Source: Helichrysum umbraculigerum
Taxonomy: Eukaryota; Streptophyta; Magnoliopsida; Asterales; Asteraceae
Direction of reading: 5' to 3'
NCBI GenBank assembly: GCA_949592205.1
Contig: CATIUR010000003.1
Coordinates: forward strand, 150,287,259-150,351,258
DNA length: 64,000 nucleotides
Part shown: positions 33,924 to 45,660 of the stretch, in pieces
Layout: each line of letters opens with the position of its first letter
Numbering within the stretch: the stretch's first letter is position 1
Notes under the pieces: generated by a model
What the model saw: only the letters and a program-made list of their open reading frames with translations
Database searches by the model: none
Told to the model about the DNA's origin: nothing
Translations under genes and position numbers: made by a program

Positions 33924-36900
33924 ATGGCATCGTCATCTTCGTCTGATTCTGGTACTTCTACGCTAAGTGTTCATTCTGAACACAACATGAGGGCTTTCTT
34001 GAATAAAGAACTAGCCGATGAGTATTTTCACCCTATCATCGATTTCTTGAGTAATTGTCCAGTTACTTATGCCCTTACTGTCGCTCCAAGATTGATTCGA
34101 TCACATATTCAAGAATTCTGGCAGAATGCAACGGAAGGGAATATTAATGGAATTACTCACATTCATTCCACTGTTAAAGGAAAGAAGGTAATGGTGACTG
34201 AGATTGTTCTTAGAGAACTTCTGCAGTTTGATGATGAAGGAGGAATTCTGGAATTGTCAAGAGATGATTTGTTCACATGCATAATGGGTATGGGGTATGA
34301 AGGTTCTGGAAAAGCAAGATCAGAATATACTTTCTTGAAATCATGGTTCTGTCCTCAATGGAAGTTCTACATTCATACTTTTCTGGTATGTTTGTCTCAA
34401 AAGAGAACTAGTTTTAATAAATTTAGTTCTAGTATTGCATATCCTATTATCTGCTTGGCACAGGGTATCAAATTTAATATGTCTAGGTTTATCTTAGATA
34501 ACATGATTAGGAATGTGAAGGGTGATACATTCATTATGTACCCTAGATTTGTTCAACTTTTATTGAATAATCAATTGTCAAATTTGCCAGCAGAGGATAG
34601 TGTAATAGTTAGTTCTACTCTATCTTTGAGAACTATTAAAGCCATGAATCAGTATCAAAATGCTTTTTCAAAGAAGGAAACTGCATTATTTTCTACAATG
34701 TCAGTTGCTCCTTCTGCCACTGGTGGTGTATTACCAACACCATCTGGACCAAATGATGACAGGCCAACAACACAAGTTGGTTCTGAACACACATCAGGAG
34801 GTGGCACCAAAAGAAAACAAGGGAACCAAAAGCCTACCCAAAGTAAAGCCAAGAAATCCAAGAAGGCTAAACAGGCTGTGGAGATTCCTGTTTCTTCACA
34901 GTCTCAGTCAAATATTCCACCACAACAGGTGAACATACTTGATGAAAATGTTCATTCTGGAAGGGCTGCCACTACTATTTCTAGCCCGCTGGCAGGGCAG
35001 GATAGTGGTAACATCAATCAGACCCAACCAGAGGCAACTATGTTTGATGAACCTATGGGTGATGATTCAAATGTAGGTCCCAGTACCAATAACCAAGGGA
35101 CATCTGCAGTGGCAGATGTGGTCGATGATTCATCTAGGAGGTCACACTCCAATGTTGATGAGGCTAGTAATAAAACTAGGGAATTGACTATTGCTGATTT
35201 GGTACATGATGTCAATCTGATTTGGAATAAGTTTGAGAAGGAAAGAGCTTTGAGAAGAGAACAACAGGTTCTGTTGGTTGCTCAGGGTGAGTTGATAAAG
35301 AAACAGAGGGACGAAATTTTTGATTTACAAACCAGGTTGTCAATTGTTGAAGATGCAGTTGATAAAGTTTTGTTGCCTGCTAGGGAATCTTCAGGCAAGG
35401 GGGAGAATAAAGATGATGATCATGAACAGAATGATATGCCTGAAGATAAGAATGGTCATGAGCAGAATGATAATAATGATGGTGATACTGGAGGTGCAGA
35501 TGATTTCAGTTTCATGGATATACTTGCTGATGTAGAGATGAGTGATAAAGTTTTTGAAGATGAATTAAATGTCTCAGATTATGTGGTCAATGAAGACATG
35601 GATGAACAGATGGTGAATGCTGAGAATGATAGGAGAATGGTGGTGTATGTTGGTGATAGTGTTGCAGATGATAGTACACAGAGTGGTCCAGCTTTACATG
35701 TTTTTCCATTAAACAAATATTTACCTTTTAAGGCTGTGGCTAATCTGTATATCTGGGATATTATGGGAGCTAATCTAGATATGTGCAAAAGAGTAAGTTT
35801 TAGTGATAGGTTGGTGTATGAACAAAAGAGTGATGATAAAACTGTTTAAACTGAGAAGATGGAATCTGATGATGTAGAGGGTAAGGGGGAGTTGATAGAG
35901 TCAACACCTGAAGCAAAAGAGGAAGATAGAGTGAAGATTTACAACAGAAAGAAATCAATTCCAAAGAGAAAGTCTACCTCTGCTAAGGTACAAACCCCTG
36001 TTGAAACTCAATTGTTGACCACTACTAGTAGTGTTTCTACCTCTGCTAGTAGTTTGGTATCTACCACTGTTGGTACTTCAACAGCAACCCTTGCTACTAC
36101 AATTTCAACCCCTGTCATAACAACCCCTGTTACTACAAACTCAACCACTGTTGTATTAACCTCTGTTAGTACTTCAAATATTCCCACTGTTGTCACAACT
36201 ACTGGTATTCCAATTTTCACCACTGCTACAACAATGACCACTGCAAGCCTCTAGAAGTGTCTGTTATCATCAGAGAGCCTACTCAAACACCCAAACCTAA
36301 GTCTGATCTTCCAAAGATTGATTCAAAAGACAAAGGTAAGGGAAAATTGAAAGAAGAGAAAAAGGTTAAGAAGGTTGTAGAGCCTCCAATTAATGTGGAT
36401 GAGGCTAGAAGAGCTCAGGAGGAACATGATGAGAGAATGCTAAGAATGGCAGTTGAGTCTAAGAAAAAGGAAGGTCCTGATGTTGATGTAATATTAGAAG
36501 ATTCAAGTGTGGTGACCTTATCACAGAAGGCTGCAAAGATGTTGAATGATATGGCTGCAAGAGGTCAAGGTTTGTCTGCTCAACAGATTCATGATATGAT
36601 CAACAGAAAGGATGATAAAGATGGTTTGGATCCAGGGTTTGCAAAGCTTAAACAAGTCAATGAAGAAAAGGCAAGATTAAAAAGACAAGCAGAACTTGAA
36701 AAGAAAAGGAACAAAACACCATCTGCTGCTCAAAGAAAGAAGGACTTGCTCAAAATTCTTGGTGATAGGTATGCACCAAGAAGTGTGCTTGAAGGTTGGG
36801 ATGTACAGAAATTGGAAAGGGCATATGAAAAATATCAAAATGAGGAGAAGGAAGATTTTGAGAAAAGGATTCAGAAAGATAAATTCATTAAGCAAAAGTT

Positions 36901-37738
36901 GGCTGAAGATAGAAAGAAGATTGCAGAGCAAGTGAGAAGAGAAGAGCAAGAGAGGATTGAAAAGAAAGAGCAAGAGGAAATAGAAGCCAAGGAAAGAGAA
37001 ATCAAAAGGCTTTCTGATCAAAATATGCAGAACAGATGGAATGGAGTACTTGCTTCTGATAATGTAGTTTCTGATTTGGAGAGAGATGCAGAGGAGTTGA
37101 AGAAATATATCAAAGAGGTGAAGGATTATAAAGAAAATATTCACATCAATCATGATAGATCTTCAAGGATAGTTGAATGGGAAGGAATTAAATCAAAGGT
37201 TGTTGATGGTGATAAAGAACAGATCAAGATTGTTAGAGAGAATGGTGATAAGCAATATTTGTCATCTGTTGCTGATGTACTTAAGAATGTGAATAGATTG
37301 GATATTCTAGATCTGTTTGAGCTAAACAGTCAAGGAGATAGACAGGCTTCACAGGTAATTATGGAGAGAGAATTAGGAAGATGTCTGAATATGCTGTTTG
37401 AGCCTGAGTCATTCATCAATTTGTTCTTACATTGTATTGATGCTGTGAATACTTGGAGACATTTTGTTAGAGCTGGAGTTCACATGATTCTATTCAGAAG
37501 TGGAATGTCAATCTACATGTTTGATGAAAGAAGATATGTTTTGGGAACTCAGACTCTGAGAAATTTGCTTGCATCTCAGTTGAAAACTACAGTTATATCA
37601 GAAGGAGCTTTTAATGCTTTATATATGGTGCTCAATCAGTTCCATAAAAGAATGGAGTTGGAAAAAATGAAAGAGGAGGAGAGAAGGAGAAAACAGAATC
37701 AAACTCAGAAAGATGAAAAGAAAGATGAAGAAACTTGA
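33924..37738 (+). pseudogene. ORF3 of element A, broken
   Basis: The ATG at 33924 gives the same N-terminus as B. A TAA at 35847-35849 interrupts the frame, which continues to a stop at 36252-36254. The conserved C-terminal half then continues in another frame from about 36257 to 37738. The Thr/Val-rich repeat region (about 35990-36245) is longer and differently arranged than in B, showing fast change of this region, whereas the N-terminal 230 residues are nearly identical. Confidence 0.87.
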
Positions 37739-37763
37739 TACATTGCTGGGAATGATCAAGTTT

Positions 37764-37772
37764 AGGGGGAGA
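37764..37772 (+). other. Polypurine tract of element A
   Basis: AGGGGGAGA one base before the 3' LTR at 37774. Confidence 0.88.
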
Positions 37773-37773
37773 T

Positions 37774-38323
37774 TGTTGAGACTTGAGCCACTGCTAGATC
37801 TGCTCAGAATACAAGTGTTGTGCCTCTGTTAGAACAAAGTCAACCGCTGTTAGAAGAAGTCTACCGCTGCTGGAAGTAGACAACCACTGTCAACTAGTTT
37901 AGTCTAACAGTGTCACTGTTGGTACATGTAATTTGTATTGTGTAATTACTCCACTGTTAGTATTATACGAGTACTACCCCTGTTAGTAATATAGATAACC
38001 ACTGTTGGTTAGATATAGTCGGTTAGAGATAATTATGGAATAGATATGATTCCATAATAGTTTGATTCTGTAAAGGACTCTATATGTTATAAATAGAGAT
38101 CCTGTAAAACCCTAGATAGATACGATTCATTCTAGTTATTAGCTGCAAGGTTATAAACCCTAACACAATTGTGTGTTCGTATTATTGATAATAATATTGA
38201 AGCTTTTGGTTAGATATTCTGTTATATTCAAATTTGTTCTTCAAGGTATTAATAAACTATTCCGCAAGCTTATTAATAATCAATCAAAGTAATACATACT
38301 AAGATCTCTAGCTGGGATCATCA
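37774..38323 (+). repeat. 3' LTR of element A (550 bp)
   Basis: Four substitutions by eye against 14624-15173. Followed by the target duplication ACATT at 38324-38328. Confidence 0.95.
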
Positions 38324-38328
38324 ACATT

Positions 38329-38567
38329 GCATTTCTTTAATACTAAAAAGTATAAAGAATGGCTGTTGCATTAATAATTTAATTTAAAAAAAAATTTCAA
38401 AATCACATATCAAGTCAAATCAAATGCCTTTAGCACTTTTACCAACTCATAACATCAAAAATCTCATCCAATCATCATCGCATTCTTCCAACAATATCCA
38501 CATCCATGCAGTCACTAAAAATGTTAGCTTTCAATAACCTGACTGCACCACCACAAACAATTAAACA
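38329..38567 (-). other. Non-coding C sequence downstream of its gag
   Basis: On the minus strand this directly follows the gag stop of C and would continue at 14618. No pol sequence starts here. Confidence 0.7.
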
Positions 38568-40871
38568 TTAGTACTTATGGGACACCCAAGCCTTAATTGA
38601 CTTGGGTTGTCCATGGTCATCCATAATCATCACATCAATGAGTTTATGATATTTTAAAAACTCAGAGGATTTCATTGATGTGTTGTTTGTGGATTTTGGT
38701 TTCCAAACCTGTTTAGGTTCAGATGATTTGTTTTCAACAATGTTGTGCTGTTGAACTTGAGGTCTACTGGGCACAACTTTGTTTACTCTTGCCATAGGTT
38801 TTGGAGAGTTTGATGCACAACTAGATACAGGCGAATACGAACGACGCCTTGAAAAAGATTTTGAAAAAGAATTCCTGAAAGAGAAAGTTCTTGGCATCTC
38901 TCTACCAAACCTATCTAGGGATAATAACCGACAATCCCTAATAATATGGCCCTGTTGACCACAACGATAACAAGAACGTCTCTCAACATAAGATTGATTC
39001 CAATGAGTTCCCTCAAATCGTTTCGGTGGAGGACAATACACAGAAGGTCTACGACCAGGAACATTTGTTGAACATGCACTCTTAGGAGAACATGTGGAAG
39101 TAGATGTTCCTGAGGTTGAGTTAGTTGATTTTGAAGGTTTATTCTTTTCAGATTTATCAACTACAACTTTTGAGGATTCATTGTCAACCTTAGCTTTGCC
39201 TTTGCATTTAAAATAATCATCATTTTCAGTTGTAATGATGAAATTTTCAGGTTTGACATTTATTTTCTCAACCTTAATGGTAGACTCTTCAGGTATATCT
39301 TCTACCTCAACGACCTCCTCAACACGAACTGGAGGTGCACTATCAGGCTTAACAAACTTAGGTAAAGGATACTCTGGCCTTATGGTTTTCTCCTTTGCCT
39401 GTTTGTTTTGCTTAGCTTCTTTAGCTTTAATACCATAAAGCTTCATATAATCAACTGGAATCTCTTCAAGACCTTCCTTAACAGGCGTAGGACAGTATTC
39501 GGCGTGGGAAGGTGGTGGTACTTGATTATAACCAAGTCCTGCCTTCTTTTTACCTCCTGTCCCTTGCTTATTAACGATTTCATTAAAGACAAGAGTTGCG
39601 GATGAAGAACCTAAAATTTTGCTTTTATGGTTATCGTACTCATTTTTTAAATCAAAAAGCTCTTTATTCAACAATTCAATTTCAGCAAGATAACTATTAA
39701 TTGCATCTTGTTGACTAAAGACTTTTGCTTTATAAGTTTGTGTGTCTAACTTATATGCCTCAATTTTGTTATCATAAAGTTTCTCATTAGCTTTAAGAAA
39801 ATTGTTTGATTCAGTAAGTTTGACAACTTTTTCTCGCAACTCTAAATTGTCATATTGATAATTCTCAAGAGATTCAGTCAATGTAAAACAGGAAACACAG
39901 TTTATGGGTACCTCAGGTTCATCATGTACCTCATGTATCTTTGCCAAAAGCGCACTGTGTTGAACCTCTCCTTGAAGTGCACTAAAATCAAACACTCCCT
40001 GAGAATACACCGTCATAGCCTGTGATGTTGTGTTCTTCTCTGGAGTCGTTGGAGCTGTAGGAGTGGTGAATCCAGATGAATGATATTTTTCTTTCTCACA
40101 CTCCTTAGCAAAGTGCCCATGAATCTGACAGTTCTTGCATTTTACTTTGCTTTTATTAAAACCAAGACCTGTATCACCATCGTCATCCAGGTCCTTTTTG
40201 CCCATTCTCTGAAGAAATTTCTTAGTTCTTTGGGTTATCATGGCCATGCTCCATTTGATGTCCATTTGCTCGAGATCATCAGAGTCGATCTGTTCAAAGT
40301 CTTCCTCAGTAAGCTGTAGAGTACTAGCCTTCTTTGAAAGAAAATTCTCATAAGAGTTGAGGAAAGCTGCAAAGAGTTTAGCATGGTCCTCAGTAGCCTT
40401 TGAAGGAGCTGTATGAGCAGTATGAGAAGTATCAGAAGCTTATGAAGTGCTAGTAGAAGTAGATGCTGCTGAGTTGGAAGTAGATCTGGAAGTATCATTT
40501 AGACTAGGAATTTGAATATTAGCCTCTGACTTCTTTTCCTTTTGATCGTAACCCGCTATAAGAGCATCCCATAATCCTATAGAAGTTGCTTGATCTTTAA
40601 ATTTATTAATCACAACTTCTGGCAAGCACTTGGTAATCATCTCATACACTCTATTGTCTTTATCAAACTCTGCTCGTTCCTTGACTGACATTTGTGCTCT
40701 TGACTTAAGCACCACATCGAGTCTTGGTTGCTCATATCGATCAATGGTGTTAAACCAATTGAACAGATTTGGATCTTTGTATTCAATGAAATTGCATAAC
40801 TTAATCTTCCAACTCGCAAAATCACTATAGAACAAAGATGTAGAAGGAGGCACTTTGTTACCAAAAGCCAT
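38568..40871 (-). pseudogene. gag of element C with one in-frame stop
   Basis: Starts MAFGNKVPPSTSLF at 40871 and reads to 38568 in a single frame, broken only by TAA at 40440-40442 (about residue 144). Length about 767 codons. Layout parallels gag of A and B: copia gag core, segment DIKWSMAMITQRTKKF, zinc knuckle CKNCQIHGHFAKEC near residue 245, coiled-coil-like middle, GLGYNQVPPPSHAEY, second knuckle CYRCGQQGHIIRDC near 633, and a tail ending IKAWVSHKY where autonomous elements pass into protease. Here nothing follows. The product would be a particle protein able to bind the C RNA. The single stop may be recent, since the rest of the frame is open. Confidence 0.85.
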
Positions 40872-41737
40872 TTACGAATTTTCCCTCCAAAATCGGATTT
40901 GAAAATTTCAAAAAAAAATATCCGAGTACAGCGAAACTTTTCCGACACTAAAATGAAGCTATTCTAAGCCTAAAAACAAAATTTGAAATTACAAAATTTT
41001 CGCGTTTTTCCCGTCAAAATTTCGTCCGAAAACGTCAAAAACTGGCCGGGTAAAATGAAATTTTTTCCAGCCTAAATTTGAACACTTTTAAGCCTATAGA
41101 AAAAATTTGAAAACGCAAAAATTTTTCGGAGTTTCCCGCCAAAAAACTTTTTTTTTTTTTTTTTTTTTACGAATCTAGAGCGAGGGTAGTGTGGCAGGAA
41201 AAATTAGAAGTTCGATGACTCAATTAAGAATCGAAAATGCGACGTAATCGAAAATGCGACGTAGTGTATAACGTCGCAGTCCAACGTCGCAGAGGCTAGC
41301 GACGTCGCAGCCTACGTCGCAATAACCACTAAAGGTCAAAATCAATAACGTCGCAAGCGACGTCGCAGGTGATGTCGCAAAATCAAGCGACGTCGCACCT
41401 GACGTCGCGGCTAAGGTCGCAGTGACCAATTAAGGTCAAAAGTGAGACGTCGCACACAACGTCGCAATTGACGTCGCTAGTAACGTCGCAGAACTTAGCG
41501 ACGTCGCAGCTAACGTCGCAAAAACGCGACTGAGCAGCTCCAAAACCCTAAAATCGAAAATTTTCGAAACCCTAACGAATTTCGAAAACCGAACGACGAA
41601 CAAACCCAGAAAAACTCTTTAGAAAACGAAATCTTCAAGCAACAAATCCCCAAAACGCGATTAATATACCCAAAACACCAAACTCTAAACCGAAAACGTT
41701 CAAAAACACGATCCGAAACCAACGAATCCTTGATTCT
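40872..41737 (-). other. Leader of element C with an ACGTCGCA repeat array
   Basis: Untranslated leader between primer site and gag. A T run (plus strand) of about 20 lies near 41150. From 41229 to 41527 the core ACGTCGC or its complement occurs about twenty times at irregular spacing, several times as the palindrome GCGACGTCGC. No coding frame is convincing. Confidence 0.7.
41229..41527. repeat. Dispersed ACGTCGCA motif array in element C
   Basis: About twenty ACGTCGC/GCGACGT cores in 300 bp. A phrase containing AAGGTCAAAA recurs about 110 bp apart (41330 and 41430), hinting at a longer duplicated unit. Very rich in CpG compared with the surroundings. Related motifs occur in both C LTRs near 13000 and 42035. 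Confidence 0.8.
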
Positions 41738-41752
41738 ATGGCTCTGATACCA
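41738..41752 (-). other. Primer-binding site of C, initiator tRNA-Met
   Basis: The minus strand reads TGGTATCAGAGCCAT, two bases from the LTR. Same spacing and tRNA as in A and B. Confidence 0.9.
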
Positions 41753-41754
41753 GT

Positions 41755-42210
41755 TGATAGTCCCGAACTAGTGGGATCTGATCGGATCGTATGATCAATT
41801 GCAAGTGCGGAATCCAAACAATTGAATAATAAACGTTAAACGAATCAAACACGATTTCTATAAGCTTTTGTATATATTCACAATTGAATCGTAAAGCTTT
41901 ACAATCACCAAACACAGACTTTCGTTTCTCTCCTCTCTGCTCTCTCAAATTCGGCTCTCTCTCTGATCACTAAAACGCTAACCCTAAATCTGACCTTGGC
42001 TCTTCTATTTATACTCGACCCACTGGACCCTGCGACGTTAGGCCCAACGTCGCAGGCCCAGCCCATTGCGACATAGCCAACGTCGCACTCTATGTATATT
42101 GTATATAATTACTTTTCGTTTACACACTGAACACTATACATACGCAGACTAATTGACTTTGACAATTACAATAGTTTGACCAACTGACTGACACACAAAA
42201 TGCACCAACA
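41755..42210 (-). repeat. 5' LTR of element C (456 bp)
   Basis: Three substitutions by eye against 12724-13179. Followed by CTAAG (42211-42215), the right target duplication. Confidence 0.94.
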
Positions 42211-42215
42211 CTAAG

Positions 42216-44507
42216 CTTATCTCTCGTTCTTCTAATAGTGTATCTAATTATTAACTTGTTATGTTTAAAGAATCAAATATGTAAAATCTAGGGGGTTGAT
42301 AAATCTAAATCACTTGGACTTTCCTCACTAGACCTTGTTAATACTTTTCTTAAGCTCCAATTATATTGATTTATGACCTAGACCTCTCCTTTTCAAACAG
42401 TTATACATCTCCAGATTATTCACAGTTTGTTTAAAACATGTTTCATATGAGGACCATACCTTTCAGTAATAGACAGTGTACTTTACAGGGTAGTTCCACG
42501 GGTTCTTACGTTTAACATGCGGTCGAGAGTAATTGACAGTGAGGTTGACACTCTAAACTAACTAAATGTAAAGCAGTGCAGAAATGTAAATCTAATGTAT
42601 ACAACGAGTGATTTCACTGTGTCTTACTTATTGCATGTCATGGGCACAGATAACTACTTACCACAATTAAGGTTCCGGACTTCCTAATATCTAGGTTGCA
42701 GTCACGTGGATAACTGGAAAGGGTACTCCATAAATTAGGTCAGGTGTCATACATTTAAACAATAACAAAGTATAATAATTCCAATTCATATAAGTTTCTT
42801 TCTATGAGTTTAGACTATGTTGGAATGAGTTGTTTTTACGATCCTATCAACTAACTAACGTAGAGTTGTCCGCAATCAGATAGAAGATATGTCACATGGA
42901 TAGTAAACACAAACAATTACAATACACCGGAAGTTCTCCCAAATGTACTGAACATATCGGCTAACAACTACCCTCGAATCCTATTCCCCAATCTCGGTCG
43001 TCAGAGATGTCCGTATCATGGCATGGTCTATTAAATAAATAGTCACATAAATAGGTTTTACCCTACCGGAATAAGTTGGGGTAGTCTGGTCAAAAGCGGT
43101 TGGCCAAACATGCCATCATTCGTTCATAATGTTATAATTAAACTATAAATAGAAATTCATTTAGCACATTTAAAGTATTGGTCCGTAATATAACTACCTT
43201 CGGTCGTTCTCAGACTTCCGTACGTTTGTACTCCGCCTAAAGCGTTTCCAGCACTATATCCGAGAACAGTCGAATAGGGGACGTCATATTACTTCACAAC
43301 ATTTATTATCATCCCATTATAACTATCTAAATCATGGCAAACATATAAACAACTACTCGCATATCATGACAATAAACATTTCCAATATTAATAAATCATA
43401 AACATCAAACAAGAACATTACAATTAATTAATAAGAGAAAAGGATAGATATTACCCGTAATTATTGCGAGCCAAACGATGCTTATATTACTTCCGAATAA
43501 TCCAAAGCGTTACATTGATAAGCTAGCTACTACTAACTATTACATAATTAATCTCATACTTATCTCTCTCCAAATTAACTTAGAGAGAGAAAGTAGAGGA
43601 ACCCTAATCTTCTCTCTAGTTCTCCTCTAACTCCTAAGAGTAGTGCTAGAGAGAGAGACTAGAGAGAAGAACTAACTACAAGAATAATTCTCTTCTAACT
43701 CCTAAGAGTAGTGCTAGAGAAAGAATTCTAGAGAGAGAAAGAGAAATATGCAAGAAAGGAGGTGCATATGGTGTAAGTTGAAATGAAGCCTCAAGCCCTC
43801 TATTTATAGGAGAGCTTTGGCTCACATTAGCATCAAGGGGTGCACATTAGAAAGCTTTCCAAAAGTGGTGTGTACAACACGAAAAGTAGGCGCACCGGGT
43901 ACTGTACAACGCGAAAAGTAGGCGCACCGGGTACCAAAACTTGCCAAAAACGGAAACCGGGACGGGGGTAGGGTGGCCGGCAGCGGTGGGCCCCATCCCG
44001 CCCCGTTGCGCGATCTTTTGCTTCGTTTCTCGATTCGTGCGTGTTTTCTTCGTTATACGTCCGTTTGAGTTGATTCTTTTTTTGTTGGATTTGTAATTCA
44101 AAAATGATGATTTTGACATAGGATATGCCTTAAAATGAGGTCCCTAGCTCCAGATATTGAGTACGGATCATTTGGATCTTCCGGCGGGCGCGAAATCTTC
44201 ATTTTTCACCCGTTTTGGTTGATTCTTCTTCTGTTGGATTTGAATTTTAAAAACGAACATCTTGGAAATATTGGATGTTGATGGAGGGAACTTTAGTCTT
44301 GAAATCTCGTTTTTAAGCCCTGAATCTTCAAACGTATGTGGAATCTTCGTTTCTCGGCCGTTTTGCTCGATTTTTATCGTGCAACCTCGTTTTGACCATC
44401 TTGGCATAATGTTACTGATTTGTGCTGTTTTTGAGTTAATATGCCGAGAATCGTTCCAGAATGAGAGAGATATCGGTAGTAAAAACGTGACTTTTTACGC
44501 GATATCA
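42216..44507 (-). repeat. 5' LTR of element D, second fragment
   Basis: Continues the LTR interrupted at 12723. Contains a second TATA box (43800-43808) and the AG-rich repeats (43570-43750), and lacks 42 bp of the GGTGGCCGGCGG block. Ends GATATCA, then AAGAG (44508-44512). Confidence 0.93.
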
Positions 44508-44512
44508 AAGAG

Positions 44513-45660
44513 TCAACGCCCCAAGATACTTGATGAAAAATGGGGTCCTCCACAGGAAAACTTTCTCGGGCCCTGAGCTAAGATGCGTCGGCCCGGCCCA
44601 AGCGGAGAACGTAATCAGAGAAATACACGAAGGAGCGTGTGGTCTACACGCCGGCCGACGATCGATAGTGGCAAAGATAGCAAGGCATGGCTACTTTTGG
44701 CCGACCATGCACAAGGATACCACGGCAATAATACAGAAATGCCACGCTTGTCAAATCCATGCCCCGGTGCAGCGCTCCCCAAGACACGACCTGATTCCGG
44801 TCACGTCTGCATGGCCTTTTCACAAATGGGGTATCGAGATCGTGGGGCCCTTCCCGGCAGACCATGGTAACCTAAAGTTCCTTGTGGTGGCGATAGATTA
44901 TTTCACGAAATGGGTGGAGGCCAAGCCATTGGACAAGATAACAGGGCAGAAGATTCTCAACTTCGTTTGGAACGACATTGTTTATCGTTTCGACATACCA
45001 CACGAGATCGTAAGCGATAATGGCAAACAGTTCGCTGACAATCCTTTCAAGTCATGGTGCGAGGGACTCCAAATCAAGCAATCGTTCACCTCCGTTGCGC
45101 ACCCCCAGGCGAACGGGCAGGTTGAGGTCACCAACCGTGATATAGTTGAAGGCATTAAGGCTCGCTTGGACACGGATACAAGGGGGTGGGCCGAAGAACT
45201 ACCAAATGTGTTGTGGGCACATCGCACCACACCAAAGAAGAGCACAGGCGAAACGCCCTATAGCCTGGTCTATGGATCGGAGGCCGTCACCCCTGCAGAA
45301 ATAAGTGTTTCGACGACCAGGGTTGCACAGTTCGATGAGGATGCCAATGAGATACGCCGCAGGGAACACCTCGAGCTGACAGAAGAAAGGCGCGGATACG
45401 CTGCAATCAGAGAGGCCGAAAACAAAAGAAAAATGGCACAGTACTACAATCGCAGGGTACACCCTCTCACTTTCCAAGTCGGCGATTATGTATGGAGGAA
45501 AAATGAGGCAAGCGGCGTGGAAGACACTGGTAAACTGGGCCCAAAATGGGAAGGCCCTTACAGGGTGGCCACGAACCATGGCAACGGAGCATACAGCCTA
45601 GTTACCACCGGCGGTGGACCGCTCCCACGTACTGGCACGCAACGAATTTGAAGAAATGTT
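44513..45660 (+). pseudogene. Integrase of element E, first catalytic residue changed
   Basis: Continues the pol frame broken at 4554. The zinc-binding part reads GACGLHAGRRSIVAKIARHG then KCHACQIHA. The core has KWGIEIVGPFP, where Tat integrases normally have Asp in the WG(I/M)D position; here it is Glu (codon GAG at about 44835). The second Asp is in IVSDNGKQF and the Glu in NGQVEVTNRD. A one-base shift near 45630 sends the frame to a stop at 45649-45651; the other frame keeps the usual WHATNLKKCYV ending. It would insert element DNA into the chromosome, but the Asp change and the shifted end suggest it is inactive. Confidence 0.85.

Larger units (their letters stand above)
14624..38323 (+). 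mobile_element. Element A: degenerate Sirevirus-type copia element, interrupted by B
   Basis: 550-bp LTRs at 14624-15173 and 37774-38323 (four differences by eye) flank a primer site, gag, pol, a third ORF and a purine tract. Without element B it is about 11.85 kb, the same size as B. Gag, pol and ORF3 all carry nonsense and frameshift mutations. Large gag with two zinc knuckles, copia gene order (integrase before RT) and a long ORF between pol and the 3' LTR identify the Sirevirus (SIRE/Maximus) lineage. Confidence 0.92.
12724..42210 (-). mobile_element. Element C: gag-only copia-type element (TR-GAG-like), carrying nested A and B
   Basis: 456-bp LTRs at 12724-13179 and 41755-42210 differ at only three positions by eye. 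Minus orientation follows from an initiator-tRNA-Met primer site at 41738-41752 and a purine tract at 13180-13190. Once the nested insertion is removed, the internal part is about 4.9 kb: leader with a repeat array, one gag frame with two zinc knuckles, then about 1.7 kb of non-coding DNA. No protease, integrase, RT or RNase H motif occurs. Terminal-repeat elements carrying only gag (TR-GAG) are a known non-autonomous plant class. End sequences and gag architecture tie it to the Sireviruses A and B. Confidence 0.85.
4555..44507 (-). mobile_element. Element D: non-autonomous large-LTR Ty3/gypsy element (LARD-like), carrying nested C, A and B
   Basis: The LTRs are 4555-7506 and the split copy 12106-12723 plus 42216-44507, flanked by AAGAG duplications. 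Orientation is minus: a tRNA-Asp-like primer site lies beside the right LTR (12082-12098) and a purine tract (minus strand) beside the left LTR (7507-7520). The internal region is 4.6 kb and holds only a degenerate gag-like frame, with no protease, RT or integrase motif in any frame. The long LTRs, primer-site type and CCCACACTTA tract suggest an Athila/Tat-related origin. Without nested insertions the element would be about 10.5 kb. The two LTRs differ by roughly 28 substitutions by eye (about 1 percent) plus a 42-bp length difference. Confidence 0.85.

Noticed and set aside
41738..41752. tRNA-like strings (GCTCTGATACCA, CCCCGGCA...GGCGC) as tRNA genes
   Set aside because: Only the last 12-18 bases of a tRNA are matched, next to LTR ends on the expected strand; they are primer-binding sites.
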